Source: Cepaea nemoralis (lineage: Eukaryota > Mollusca > Gastropoda > Stylommatophora > Helicidae). Taken from it: 64,000 bases of DNA. The notes below the pieces were generated by a model. The model did no database searches and was not told the origin of the DNA. It saw nothing but the letters and a program-made list of their open reading frames with translations. Every line of letters starts with the position of its first letter. Position 1 is the stretch's first letter. A program made the position numbers and the translations under genes. Positions 44,051-53,254 of this stretch are shown piece after piece. The DNA lies in assembly GCA_014155875.1 (NCBI GenBank), contig JACEFZ010013235.1, forward strand, positions 186,001 through 250,000, written 5' to 3'.

Positions 44051-44290
44051 GGGAGTCTCCGTGGCGAAGTGGTCAAGCCGTCTGACTCGGGCTCCGAAGG
44101 TTGTGGGTTCCAATCCTTCGGTCCACAGGTGCATTTTTTCGGAGATGCCTGGGTTCGTCGCTGAAGCTGTGGAGTTCGTGCTGTGTGCGAAGCTTTCCGC
44201 GCTGCGGAAAGAGATTGAGCCATATGGGATAAAACCCGGTGCAATGAAGTCGACCCTGTCGACTTTTAAGCGACTTTTGTATTGTTAGGA
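44051..44290 (+). repeat. SINE-D copy 1
   Basis: Head: GGGAGTCTCCGTGGCGAAGT with GTGGTCAAGCCGTCTGAC, and GTGGGTTCCAATCCTTC as B box, a class II-like tRNA head. Body: GGTTCGTCGCTGAAGCTGTG, a CTTTCCGCGCTGCGGAAAG perfect hairpin, ATATGGGATAAAACCCGGTG and GTCGACCCTGTCGAC. The minus copy at 28138-28385 shares the order. Confidence 0.82.
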
Positions 44291-44328
44291 AGCAGGGAAA
44301 AAAATGAAGAGGAAGAAGAAGAGGAGGA

Positions 44329-44612
44329 GGTCAGCATGGTCGATGGATAGAAGCGCCCGTTCTTAAACATCCGGTGTGTTGATGCCGAGGTAACAGGTTC
44401 AACCCCTACACCGGAAAGTTGTACTAAACTGTTGACTTCTCGTCCTTAACTTGGGGATGTAATTACAAGTACATCTGAAGTCGGAGTGGGTTCGCCTGAT
44501 GGTGAGGGACACTTGTAATAGTGAAAGCTAACTCACACGCAAAAATCAGTCTAGTGCACTAGAAGTAGTAGCGCGTGGATGGACTGCTTCAGTTGAAAGC
44601 GAGTGAGCGCAA
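44329..44612 (+). repeat. SINE-A, full length with (GAA)n tail
   Basis: GGTCAGCATGGTCGATGG head, AGGTTCAACCCC B box, CTGAAGTCGGAGTGGGTTCG, TCACACGCAAAAATCAGTC and AAGCGAGTGAGCGCAAAAC, followed by GAA repeats. A (GAA)n-rich block precedes it as well. Confidence 0.87.
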
Positions 44613-44649
44613 AACAGAAGAAGAAGAAGGTCAAAAAGGAGGATGGGAG

Positions 44650-44703
44650 GAAGCGGAGAAAAGGAGGAGAAAAGATGAAAAAGAAGAAGAAGAAGAAGAA
44701 GAT

Positions 44704-44791
<88 letters not shown>
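44650..44791. repeat. Purine-rich block and (GA)n
   Basis: GGAGGA and GAA units grade into about 42 GA units (44708-44791). It continues the SINE-A tail. Confidence 0.95.
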
Positions 44792-44793
<2 letters not shown>

Positions 44794-45049
44794 GATAGTA
44801 ATGATAGAGTAACGATCTGAAAAAAAAGTGTGGCAGTTTGAAAAAGAGGTTGAGAAAGAGAGAGTACGACAGATAACACTGGGTCTTTACTTATCCTTGA
44901 GAAAACTTCAACTACAGAATTCAACTAACCATCCACTATTATAAGTTATATGCATCATCAAGTGCCTTATCGACTGGCGTGCGCGTTTATACTTCTCCAT
45001 ATGTTGCGATCTCCATCGGCATGCTGGCACAAGACTGTTCTCTCACTGT

Positions 45050-45280
45050 CTACCTCTGTCTCTGTTTCCACATATCTTTCCAGTTGTCATTATATGTTCT
45101 AGTTTTTGTCTTCTCATAATGTGGTCAACAAATTATGGCTGTCTGTTCTGATGAGTTGTTGTTGTTGTTTTTTTTTTCTTTCAAAACTTTCGGATTACTC
45201 ATTTTGGTTGTCCGAGGCATTTTCAGCATGCTTCTCTAAAACCACATCTTTGAAGCTTTTATGGATGTTTTGTGAGTTAA
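45050..45280 (-). pseudogene. LINE-B-like RT tail fragment
   Basis: On the minus strand a degraded tail includes MTTGKICGNRDRGRQ, the equivalent of the TTGKIEGKRGRGR motif of LINE-B. The antisense phrases TTTTCAGCATGCTTCTCTAA and GTCTTCTCATAATGTGGTCA are shared with 34310-34520. Many stops. Confidence 0.6.
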
Positions 45281-45489
45281 ATAACTGTCTAGGACTCATA
45301 TCTATATGTTAAAACTGGTTCTGTGTAACATGCTTGAATTCTTTTTTCTAATCTCCAGTGACAAGGATTCGATGTTCTTCGTTTGATACAATGCAGCTTT
45401 TGCGTTTTTGTTTTAAATGTTTTTATCTCTGTGGTTAATCTTCCATCTGATGTTATTTACGAGCTAAGATATTTGTATTTCTGCACTTA

Positions 45490-45716
45490 CACCAAATTAA
45501 CACTGTTGTCCTAGTGGCTAGAATGCAGGGCTCTCCTTCGGGAGGCCCGGGTTCGAATCCTCTGTAAGGCATGGAGTTTTTTCTGTCCGGGGCAAAAAGA
45601 AAGCTCTAACCTGCAGTTCTCGGCGACTGCACTAGCCATGCGGCCTTAATTTCTCAGGCTCAAGACTCCCCTGTCCTACACCGCAAGGTCTATGGGCAGT
45701 AAATGACAGTTTTTTT
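45490..45716 (+). repeat. SINE-C copy
   Basis: TCCTAGTGGCTAGAATGC head, GCCCGGGTTCGAATCCTC B box, CGACTGCACTAGCCATGCGG, CCTTAATTTCTCAGGCTCAA, CACCGCAAGGTCTATGGGCA and GTAAATGACAG at the end. Confidence 0.85.
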
Positions 45717-45717
45717 T

Positions 45718-46040
45718 TAAAACTCTAACAGTGCATTCAGGTATGGTTTGTACGTGAGCACCCACAACTCTAACAGCGCATTCAGGCATGGTTTGTCCGT
45801 GACCACCCACAACTCTAACAATGCATTCAGGAATGGTTTGTCCGTGACCACCCACAACTCTAACAGTGCATTCATTCATGGTTTGTCCGTGACCACCCAC
45901 AACTCTAACAGTGCATTCAGGCATGGTTTGTCCGTGACCACCCACAACTCTAACAGTGCATTCAGGCATGGTTTGTCCGTCACCACCCACAACTCTAACA
46001 GTGCATTCAGGCATGGTTTGTCCGTCACCACCCACAACTC
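45718..46040. repeat. Minisatellite, 45-bp unit, ~7 copies
   Basis: AACTCTAACAGTGCATTCAG, GCATGGTTTGTCCGTGACCA, CCCAC. The unit is a multiple of three, so both strands are open. It starts directly at the SINE-C 3' end (GACAGTTTTTTTTT), so the array may have been seeded at the SINE tail. Confidence 0.95.
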
Positions 46041-46099
46041 ACAGCGTGGGGCGAGGACCTTTGCTGTGTTAGAAGGGAGCCCCGATAGCGCTTTGACTC

Positions 46100-46290
46100 G
46101 AACAATTCGCTACCCACTCTGTGGTAATGTGTTCGAGTTCCTTGGAGGCGAGCTTTTCTCACGTCGACCCTGCCTGAAATGGGTGTCAGGAAATGTTTCG
46201 GGAAGTCAAAGTGGCCGGTGTGAAGTTAACTCACCCGTCGAGTGTCGGTTAACCTTTAAATATACGAGGCTGGAAACATAGACCCAAGAA
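46100..46290 (+). repeat. SINE-B copy
   Basis: GTGGTAATGTGTTCGAGTTC (decayed B box), GAAATGGGTGTCAGGAAATG, GGGAAGTCAAAGTGGCCGG and CGAGTGTCGGTTAACC. Confidence 0.65.
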
Positions 46291-46299
46291 GTCTCAAGA

Positions 46300-47205
46300 T
46301 ATGAAAATATGTCAGTTATATGTCTTACTGATTATGTTATAAACATGAACGATACCATTGTTTGTGCGCTCTCGCTTAACGAGATGTTGATCCAGATACT
46401 TACTTCACTGCTTCTTCGTCCGTCCGATATTTTTTTGTTTTGAACATCATTGTTGTGTGTCAGTTCACAGCTTAGCTGCGGTATTTGCACCTTTCGTATT
46501 TGCACAAATTCGACTTCTTCGGGCGTTTGTGGATCCTGTTAGGGATCCTGTTAGCCCTTTAAGGTGGTCTATATACAATCCTCAGAAGTGGCTGGATTAT
46601 TTGTGTCCCGGCCAGCAAGGAATTGATGAATCTAACAACATACATTTAGTACAAGCTGATTTGAAACAAAATGTATGTGTATTGTTTTTGCATGAAATGT
46701 ACCGAGGAAGGTTACTGCCAACCCTCATCTCATTATGAATTGACCTAGAATGAGCGAAGGCCTAACTGTCATGCCCGAACGGCAATATTTGCCAAGGGAC
46801 TCTGCGACCATCTTATCTCTACTTGGTACTGAAACCATGCCTCTGGTTGTAAATCTCCGTGAACTTTGAGGCTGGAGATTATCTTGCTAGCATCCTGACT
46901 AAAAATAAATGTCAGATAACTGATGCTAACTTCCTGTCTGCCAGGTCCGTATCTCTCCCGCGGTATTCATATTTCTGCTCATTCCTGTGTCAGCAGTCGC
47001 CATCGTTGCTTAGTGCTCGGATACCTTTCGCCAGCGCATGTCAATTGTTTTTTTTTTAATTTCCAAACACCAGGCGTGGTTAACATATTTATCAATCTTC
47101 TTTTCGAGAACACTATATGTGTGATGTTGAAATTTCTTCTTGTTCTGCCTCTTGTTCATGTTCTTGGTCTTCTTCTTCTGCTGCTTCTTTCTTTTCCTCC
47201 TCATA
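46300..47205. other. Unassigned region
   Basis: A GGATCCTGTTA direct duplication sits at about 46533-46555. No gene recognised. Confidence 0.4.
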
Positions 47206-47206
47206 C

Positions 47207-47356
47207 CCATTCTCCTCCTCCTCCTCCTCCTCCTCCTTCTTCTTCTTCTTCTTCTTCTTCTTCTTCTTCTTCTTCTTCTTCTTCTTCTTCTTCTTCTTCT
47301 TCTTCTTCTTCTTCGTCTTCTTCTTCTTCTTCTTCTTCTTCGTCTTCTTCTTCTTC

Positions 47357-47423
<67 letters not shown>

Positions 47424-47425
47424 GT
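47207..47425. repeat. (TCC)n, (TTC)n, (AAT)n and (TTA)n arrays
   Basis: Consecutive trinucleotide arrays. The (AAT)n block at about 47357-47387 is followed by (TTA)n at about 47388-47422, and the two are reverse complements that could form a hairpin. Confidence 0.96.
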
Positions 47426-47689
47426 TTCTCCCCCTCCTTACTCTTCTTCTCCGCCTCCTCTTTTCTACTTTTCGCCTCTACCGCTTTTCCCCATCCCCTC
47501 CTCGTTATCCTTCTCCTTTTATTTCATCTTTTTATCCTTATTCTTCCGTTCGCCTAGTAAAGCATTTAATGGTATATATGTGCATTTTGACTGCTTTTAT
47601 GGCCATGTTTTGACCTCAGTATAAACGACAGCAATCTCTCCACTTAGCTCAAGGTCATTCTTAGTTTATTTCCGCGACGTCCAACCCAA

Positions 47690-47890
47690 TTTCGGCGGGG
47701 GCGTTAGTATCACTGATAGTGAGCTGTGCTGATAATGTCATGAGCTGGGTCGCATGACGGTCCGACGCCTACGTTCGTCGTCCGCTAAAGTGAAGAAAGA
47801 CTGGACACCCATCCCTCCGTGCATTCAACCCTAGACACAGTGATGGCCCTCCCACACCACAAGCTCCGTAGTAAGTTCCTACTTCGGGGC
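47690..47890 (+). repeat. Family J interspersed repeat, copy 2
   Basis: Shares GCTGATAATGTCATGAG, a GCTAAAGTGAAGAAAGACTGG block, CCTCCGTGCATTCAACCCTA and ACACCACAAGCTCC with 23385-23540. Confidence 0.55.
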
Positions 47891-48138
47891 ATGTGTTTCT
47901 TACCCAATTTCTGCATCTCCGCGTAAACATCCAGGAATCAGTCTCTGTTGGCTTCCCTTTAAATCCACACCACGGTAGTTTTATTACTACGGGCGTCACT
48001 GAAAACTACACCAATCCAATCCCGTTGTTAACCGGTTCACATTCTTATGTCTTCTCAATAGCTTGACAGCGATGCCGACAACATGATCAAGTCTTTATAA
48101 TATAATAATGTGTTGTCTTTCCACTTCCCTTTTTACAC

Positions 48139-48160
48139 CCCCCCCCCCCCCCCCCCCCCG
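48139..48160. repeat. C homopolymer (~20 nt) and other G/C runs
   Basis: Comparable runs sit at 31142-31164, 49185-49203, 50858-50874, 53147-53164, 58566-58590 and 59129-59142. They are real in this sequence, but run length is a common assembly uncertainty. Confidence 0.8.
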
Positions 48161-48164
48161 TTTG

Positions 48165-48349
48165 GACAAAACGTTTGGACGATATATCACCATTCTAGGG
48201 CCATCGCGTTATTTGTTTCGTTCCGTGGTATCTTCCACACTGTCCGGAGTGCAATGAAGATACCTCAACTGATAACTGATAACTGATTCCACACTTTCAA
48301 TGCTCAGTGGTCCAAACTTACTTTGTTGTTTGGCACTGAATCAGTTAAC
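48165..48349 (+). mobile_element. MITE-G copy 3 (partial)
   Basis: TTTGGACGATATATCACCAT, CATCGCGTTATTTGTTTCGT, ATGCTCAGTGGTCCAAACTT and TTGGCACTGAATCAGTTAAC. The left terminus is replaced by a homopolymer and the middle has a small AACTGATAACTGATAACTGA expansion. Confidence 0.7.
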
Positions 48350-48794
48350 GAATCGTCTATTCTCCCATTACATTAATTAGACGACCGGTGGGTCATGCAC
48401 ATTTTGTTTATCTCAGGGTTCCATTTATCCCCAAACCTGCACCCTCCCCGCCCCAGTGTGAGTCAGACTAGGAATCATCTACAGCTGGAAACTGAGATAA
48501 TCGCATGCAGTTAAGATTCTGAAGTGAGCCGGGCACAGATAATTCACAGGGGAATGTCGGCCAAGATAAGGCAGCTATGTCAAGTTTGTCCTACGAGGGT
48601 TTAGAATGTTTTCCTTTAGAATGTTATAGCTTTTTTTATTTACATTTAACACTTGTTTTCAATGTTATTATGTATTTTTTAGTGAAACTCTTTCGGGGTG
48701 TAACGCCACAACATGGAAGCTTAGTTCGTCACAGTACAGTTGTACTTAACATCTCTTTACAATGAAAGTTAGTTAAATGTCACATGCAGCACAT
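48350..48794. other. Unassigned region
   Basis: Nothing recognisable. Confidence 0.4.
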
Positions 48795-48975
48795 TGCAGT
48801 CAACCACAGCATTTATTGGCTGTTTGTGATTTACTATGAAATTTTACGCTCAAAAGTTAGCCATTTATTTCTGAACGGCCAACCTTCATAATTTCAAAAT
48901 CAACGCAAAGCGATCTGCTTCTAAATCGCTAATCAGCCACATACGCCAACCTTTCTACCATACGTTGATTGAGCA
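48795..48975 (-). repeat. SINE-F divergent copy
   Basis: Antisense CAGTCAACCACAGCATTTAT, TTAGCCATTTATTTCTGAAC, AACGCAAAGCGATCTGCTTC. The core is decayed. TTTATTGGCTGTTTGTGATT also occurs just before the SINE-F copy at 31755. Confidence 0.6.
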
Positions 48976-49019
48976 TTGTAACCTGGGGGATTACTTGGAC
49001 TGCCAGAGTAACTAACAAC

Positions 49020-49710
49020 GATTGCCTGAATAAGGCTTATGAAACTAGAACACTATATACAACAATAAGAAAGAGACAAACAGCTTTCTTTGGTAATGTG
49101 ATGAAAAGAGAGGCACTGGAGAACATCATAACGACTGGAAAGATCTAGGGCAGTGGTTCTCAACTGGTGGAGGGGGTTTCCAGGGGGTGGGGGGGGGGGG
49201 GGGGAATGAAGATTATTTCAAGATTGCGTTAATACAAGAACCGATTACTTGATCTTGTTTTTCCCTTCATACGTTACGGTTCTGTACGTCTAACCCTTCT
49301 AAAATTCATTTTATAAAGTAAGTAGACCCACAAATCACGTTTTATGTGGACGTCTAGACTTGTTTTAGTATGTGCTATTAAGTTTAGCTTCCATTATTAC
49401 GTATACTGTGTAGTGGCAGGCGGAAATTTTTAGGGAGGAAATACGAAGGGGGAGGGGGATGACGTTCTAAGCATATGGTGAGGGGGGGGGGGTGAATGAC
49501 GTCATAAAAATATGGTGAAGGGGGCCAAAAAAGGTTGAGAACCACTGATCTAGGGGAAGAGAGGCAGAGGCCGACCAAGAGAAATGATGCTGGATGGATT
49601 GATACAGTGACATGGAGGAATATCAGCAGCGGAGTTGATCCAGAACACCAAAGACCGAGATATGTGGAGAGACATTAACGACTACGCCGGCTGGCATGGC
49701 ACTTGATGAT
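49020..49710 (+). pseudogene. LINE-B RT C-terminal end, split by a hAT MITE (pseudogene)
   Basis: Left part (49020-49150): YTTIRKRQTAFFGNVMKREA, LENIITTGKI then TAG. The right part resumes at 49548 and, with one copy of the 8-bp duplication removed, stays in the same frame: GKRGRGRPREMMLDGLIQ, a stop, HGGISAAELIQNTKDRDMWR, DINDYAGWHGT, stop. FFGNVMKRE followed by TGKI.GKRGRGRPR and a DRDMWR tail is the LINE-B-type C-terminus. The two in-frame stops pre-date or post-date the insertion. The ATGATGATG end is the usual LINE-B 3' repeat. Confidence 0.85.
49151..49547. mobile_element. hAT-type MITE with 8-bp target-site duplication
   Basis: Ends: left CAGTGGTTCTCAACTGG, right (reverse complement) CAGTGGTTCTCAACCTT, giving a 14-bp perfect inverted repeat. 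ATCTAGGG is present at 49143-49150 and 49548-49555, a perfect 8-bp duplication, which is the hAT hallmark. CAGTGGTTCTCAA is a classic hAT terminus. The 397-bp interior is G-rich with no coding capacity, so it is non-autonomous. Confidence 0.95.
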
Positions 49711-50030
49711 GATGTGAGAGCTAAGTTCATGATAGTACAGCTGTACATCATGTATTTTAACAAGACATTATTTAATCATTGTTACGTGGAAGCAAAATTG
49801 TTCATTTCGTCATAGCTGTACTTCACGTCTCTGTTCATAATATTGATTACAAATATGTTTCTGTAATGTTTAAGTTTATGTGATTCATGTGAAAGCATCC
49901 CAGAGGTTCAGGGTTCGATGCTCATTAGGTAGATTTCCCCCCGACCCGTACAACCCTAGGGAAGCTTTAGTTTGGAAAGGGTCTCTTTCATGAAATATGA
50001 ACACCACTGTGGGTACTCACTTTTCTTCCC
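49711..50030. other. Unassigned region with a weak SINE trace
   Basis: GGTTCAGGGTTCGATGCTC at about 49907 is B-box-like. No complete element. Confidence 0.35.
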
Positions 50031-50034
50031 ATTA

Positions 50035-50105
50035 TCATAATCTAGTGCTTGCAATATGGCGTTGTCGTTTATATCTCTCCACATATCTCGGTCCTTGTTG
50101 TTCTA
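50035..50105 (-). pseudogene. LINE-B tail fragment
   Basis: Minus-strand NNKDRDMWRDINDNAILQAL, matching the TKDRDMWRDINDYAGWHG tail at 49640-49690. Only about 24 codons remain. Confidence 0.65.
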
Positions 50106-50109
50106 ACAT

Positions 50110-50812
50110 TGTTCTCTGTCTTTTGTCTGCTTTGATTTAATGCGTCGGAAGACAATGTGGTGGTTTCACCTTGACTTCCACGTCCACTCGAGGGGTATAC
50201 TACCTCTGTCTTTGACAACACTTTCTCATCTGACTTTGACATCAATTTCCGACTGTCAGGACACCGTGGGCCCTGCACTGCTCAGTTTTTGTGTTGTCCA
50301 CTTACACGGACAGATACTCTGATCCCAGAACTGCGTTTTCTGTACATCTGTACAAACCCGTCCTTCACCACTTGGATGTGCAACTGGGCGTATTTCTTCA
50401 ACGACAATGATGACATTTCTCATACTCTCCAGTACTCTTAGATCTCATAGATAAAACCATAGAAGAATAATCCCACAAACAGTGTACAACCCATGCAGCA
50501 CGGACGTGATCCAGCTGTTTCTATGAACCAGAAACACATTTGCTATAAACATTCGTTTTTGATTTATAATTGTGAAATGTAGTCCTTGGCGACTGCCAAG
50601 GATTGTTAACTTGCAAATTCTTCATATGGGTCCTTCTAGTTTTTCACTCTTATAGGGAACGGCTAGACGTCCTATCCACTTTCTCCAAAATCAAGGGAAA
50701 GTAAACACCCCTTTTCTTATACTCCTATATTCATACCACCCATATATGGATCTGACCAGGAGTGTTCGGGATATCGACAGCCACATCTTTTTGTTAAATT
50801 TTTGGTTTCCAA
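50110..50812. other. Unassigned region
   Basis: No coding domain or repeat family recognised. Confidence 0.4.
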
Positions 50813-50814
50813 TC

Positions 50815-51090
50815 TTTTTGGATGTTGCTGATACTTTTTTTTTTTTTTTTTGGAAAGGGGGGGGGGGGGGGGGGTATTGCTGATACTTCTTGGATGTTAC
50901 TGATACTTCTTGTATATTGCTGATGCTACTTAGATATTGCCGATATTTCTTGGATGTTGCTGATACTTCTTGGATATTGCTTATATGTCTGGGATGTTGC
51001 TGATACTTTTTGGATGTTGCTGATACTTCTGGGATCTTGCTGAAACTTCTAGGATGTTGCTGATACTTCTAAGATGTTGCTGACACAAAG
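50815..51090. repeat. Minisatellite, ~20-bp unit, interrupted by T and G homopolymers
   Basis: About a dozen TGGATGTTGCTGATACTTCT units, several decayed, with a T-run/G-run interruption near 50838-50874. Confidence 0.88.
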
Positions 51091-51274
51091 TGTTTCCAAC
51101 AATCACGCCATGCTCTTTTGACTGGTACTCATATAAGAAAGAAATAGATGTCATATGTCTTGATAGATGTCAGAATCGTCATCATAGCACAATGGGCAAA
51201 ACGGTGGATGCTCCATCACCCGAAGAAAATGTAAAGAGGTCAGATAGCAGAGCTAAACAATATAAGATTTGAAA

Positions 51275-51345
51275 ATTAACTGGCCACACCGGGAGTCGAA
51301 CCGACCACCTCCAACTAGGACCTCGCTGAAAGAGCACTTGCACTT
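51275..51345 (-). repeat. tRNA-like SINE head (minus strand)
   Basis: GGTCGGTTCGACTCCCGG on the minus strand is a good B box. The A-box side is weak, so a functional tRNA gene is unlikely. Confidence 0.45.
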
Positions 51346-51486
51346 CGACACATTTTCAAAGGTTAAAGTAAAAAGTAAAAAGTAAAGGACCTGTTTTCTA
51401 CCCCTTGATAGATACTAGGTATACGGTGCTAGCCCTATACTTGTATAGACCAATAAGCACTCGACCGTTTATAGGGTAATTAATTA

Positions 51487-51646
51487 TAGGGTGTATTTTT
51501 AATGACTGTGGGGTTTTTGAAAATATTGCCGTTCCAAGTTTTGTATTCACCCTCTGTGGAGTTCATGCAACATAAAAGGTAAATAAATACAAAACTTGGA
51601 AAGGCAATATTTTCAGAACCTCCACAACCATTAAAAATACACCCTG
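51487..51646. mobile_element. Hairpin MITE, TA-flanked, 160 bp
   Basis: Left arm from AGGGTGTATTTTTAATGAC to CAAGTTTTGTATT and right arm from AATACAAAACTTGGAA to CATTAAAAATACACCCT are reverse complements over about 60 bp with a few mismatches, separated by about 40 bp. TA flanks both ends (51485-51486, 51647-51648). This is consistent with a Tc1/mariner-type palindromic MITE. Confidence 0.85.
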
Positions 51647-51666
51647 TATCACCCAAGCCGCTTATA

Positions 51667-52254
51667 CGAGGGTAAGTTAATAAGTAAGTCACAAATGGCA
51701 GTAGGAAAAAGAAAATAACTAAAGATGATAACAACTTGAAACCAGTTTATTTTTATAGATACACTCGTCCCTTTATTTCTCAACATAATTTCCACCACAT
51801 TAATGCATTTATCCCATCGTTTTATCAGTCCTCTCAAACCGGCTGCATAGAACTGCGTGCTCTCTTTTCTAAACCACGTTTTCACTTCACTTTCAACTTC
51901 GGCGTCATTCGCGAAATATCTCCCGCCAATGTGGGTTGTCAGTGTTTATGTTGACAAATGTCTGTCCCGTAAAGCGGTGCATAGCTGGGTAGAAACAAGT
52001 TGCGAGGGCGAGTCAATAAGTAAGTCACACAGTTCTGTGGGATGGTCGGTCAATGAAAACAAAGCATGCAGTTCTATGCAGCCGGTTTGAGAGAATTGAT
52101 AAAACTATGGGAAAAGTGCATCAATGTTAGGTGGAATTTTTTGTTGAGAAATAAAGGGACAATGTATGTGTAAAACTAAACTTGTTTCAATTTGTTATCA
52201 TCTTTAGTTATTTTTCTACAGCCTATTTATGACTTACTTATTAACTTATTCTCG
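51667..52254. mobile_element. Fold-back composite of two mariner 3' ends, TA-flanked
   Basis: Outer ends: left CGAGGGTAAGTTAATAAG, right (reverse complement) CGAGAATAAGTTAATAAG, each next to TA (51665-51666, 52255-52256). Both outer ends are the 3' end of the same transposon. The left arm encodes, on the minus strand, the transposase C-terminus FANDAEVESEVKTWFRKEST, QFYAAGLRGLIKRWDKCIN. The right arm repeats QFYAAGL-type sequence on the plus strand (GTTCTATGCAGCCGGTTTGA). An internal 5' terminus (CGAGGGCGAGTCAATAAG) lies at 52003. So the unit is a 252-bp internally deleted copy plus an inverted 3' fragment, with inverted arms of about 200 bp. Confidence 0.85.
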
Positions 52255-52459
52255 TAGTTCCAACAAAATTCCCGCCACCCGTTTTAGGCTAGGAGTCCAG
52301 GTTCATATTTTTTTAAATACATCCCCGACATGACAAACAAACAAACAACAACAACAAATATAACGCAAGTCGCTCTTTACTTCATAAAATATTTCCCGAT
52401 ATCCATTTTAGACTGCAAGTAAATGTTGATTTTTTTTTAAAACATCTCTGACACGAAAA

Positions 52460-52820
52460 ATTTGGAGAAAGAAAAACATAAACACACGCGCGCGCGCGCG
52501 CGCGTCCCGCAGGAACACGCTGTGGGTATGTTACCTGTTAGAACCATCATATTCTGTAGGCCTGAATGCACCAGGAATATTTAGCCTGCCTTTCCTTTCC
52601 ACAACGAGCGACGAGAGCTGCCAGCGAACCCGTGCCCGCCCTCCGCTCATTCATGCCTTAGTCAACGTAACGTCCTGACAACTACACTAGCGCGCCTGAT
52701 GCGGCAAACTAGACTTACTGTATGTTCCAGATAATCAGTGCATAAGGTCTACAGTTAACTAGTAATAACAAGATAATAAAAATAAACGAGGCAGTTGTTA
52801 TTTCAAATTGACTAGATAGA
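52460..52820. other. Unassigned region with (CG)n
   Basis: (CG)9-10 at 52486-52505. No gene recognised. Confidence 0.45.
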
Positions 52821-52824
52821 GTAG

Positions 52825-53065
52825 ACGTAGACAGTCGAGTTATTCTGGACATGTTATGATGAGAAGTGAACTTGAAAACTTACCAACAACTCGCAAACAT
52901 TATGAGAAAATAACAAGGAGAACACAAAGAGGTACAGACTTAGATAGCTTGGCCAAATGGCAGAACAATGAGCAAGCAACAAAAGTGCGATTCGAGGCTG
53001 GTGGTCGAGTGAGATAGTGAACTAGAGTCACCCAACCATTATGGACACGGCACATGGTGACGAAG
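52825..53065 (+). pseudogene. LINE-B C-terminal fragment (divergent)
   Basis: FSGHVMMRSELENLPTTRKH, then TRRTQRGTDLDSLAKWQNNE in one open frame, then a degraded tail. Equivalent to VTTGKIEGKR...LDGLAKWHG of other copies but with a divergent middle. Confidence 0.65.
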
Positions 53066-53254
53066 ACAACGAGGATGAACAGTCCCTAGTTGAGATGAAC
53101 TAACGCTTCCTAATGGCAGCTGAAAAGTGGTTTCTGGGGGAAAAGCCCCCCCCCCCCCCCCCCCTCCCCCCAAAAAAAAATATCTTGGACAGACACAAAA
53201 ACCCTTGAACAAATCCTACAAGAAGCAAATGAGAACCGTAAACAGATTAGAATA
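53066..53254. repeat. Short unassigned segment with C and A homopolymers
   Basis: C18 near 53147 and A9 near 53171. GAACCGTAAACAGATTAGA at 53230 resembles a phrase at 868-888 (GGCCGTAAACTGATTAGA). Confidence 0.5.

Larger units (their letters stand above)
51365..52335 (-). repeat. SINE-B copy split by two nested DNA elements
   Basis: Antisense SINE-B 3' end at 51365-51483 (GATACTAGGTATACGGTGCT, TGTATAGACCAATAAGCACT), a short piece CACCCAAGCCGCTTA between the two insertions (51649-51664), and the 5' part from 52255 (TTCCAACAAAATTCC, CACCCGTTTTAGGCTAGG, GAGTCCAGGTTCAT). The pieces line up with the consensus GCCGCCTTTACTTCCCAA when both insertions are removed. A second antisense fragment follows at 52355-52455. 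Confidence 0.75.

Noticed and set aside
44051..44130. Possible tRNA gene with GGTTCCAATCC box
   Set aside because: Head of SINE-D. A second copy with the same body lies at 28138-28385.
45676..46281. Frames of 119 and 177 codons over the 45-bp repeat
   Set aside because: Same cause. The end of the plus frame runs into SINE-B sequence.
47140..47613. Leu/Phe/Ser-rich membrane-like proteins
   Set aside because: Translation of (TCC)n, (TTC)n and (TTA)n arrays.
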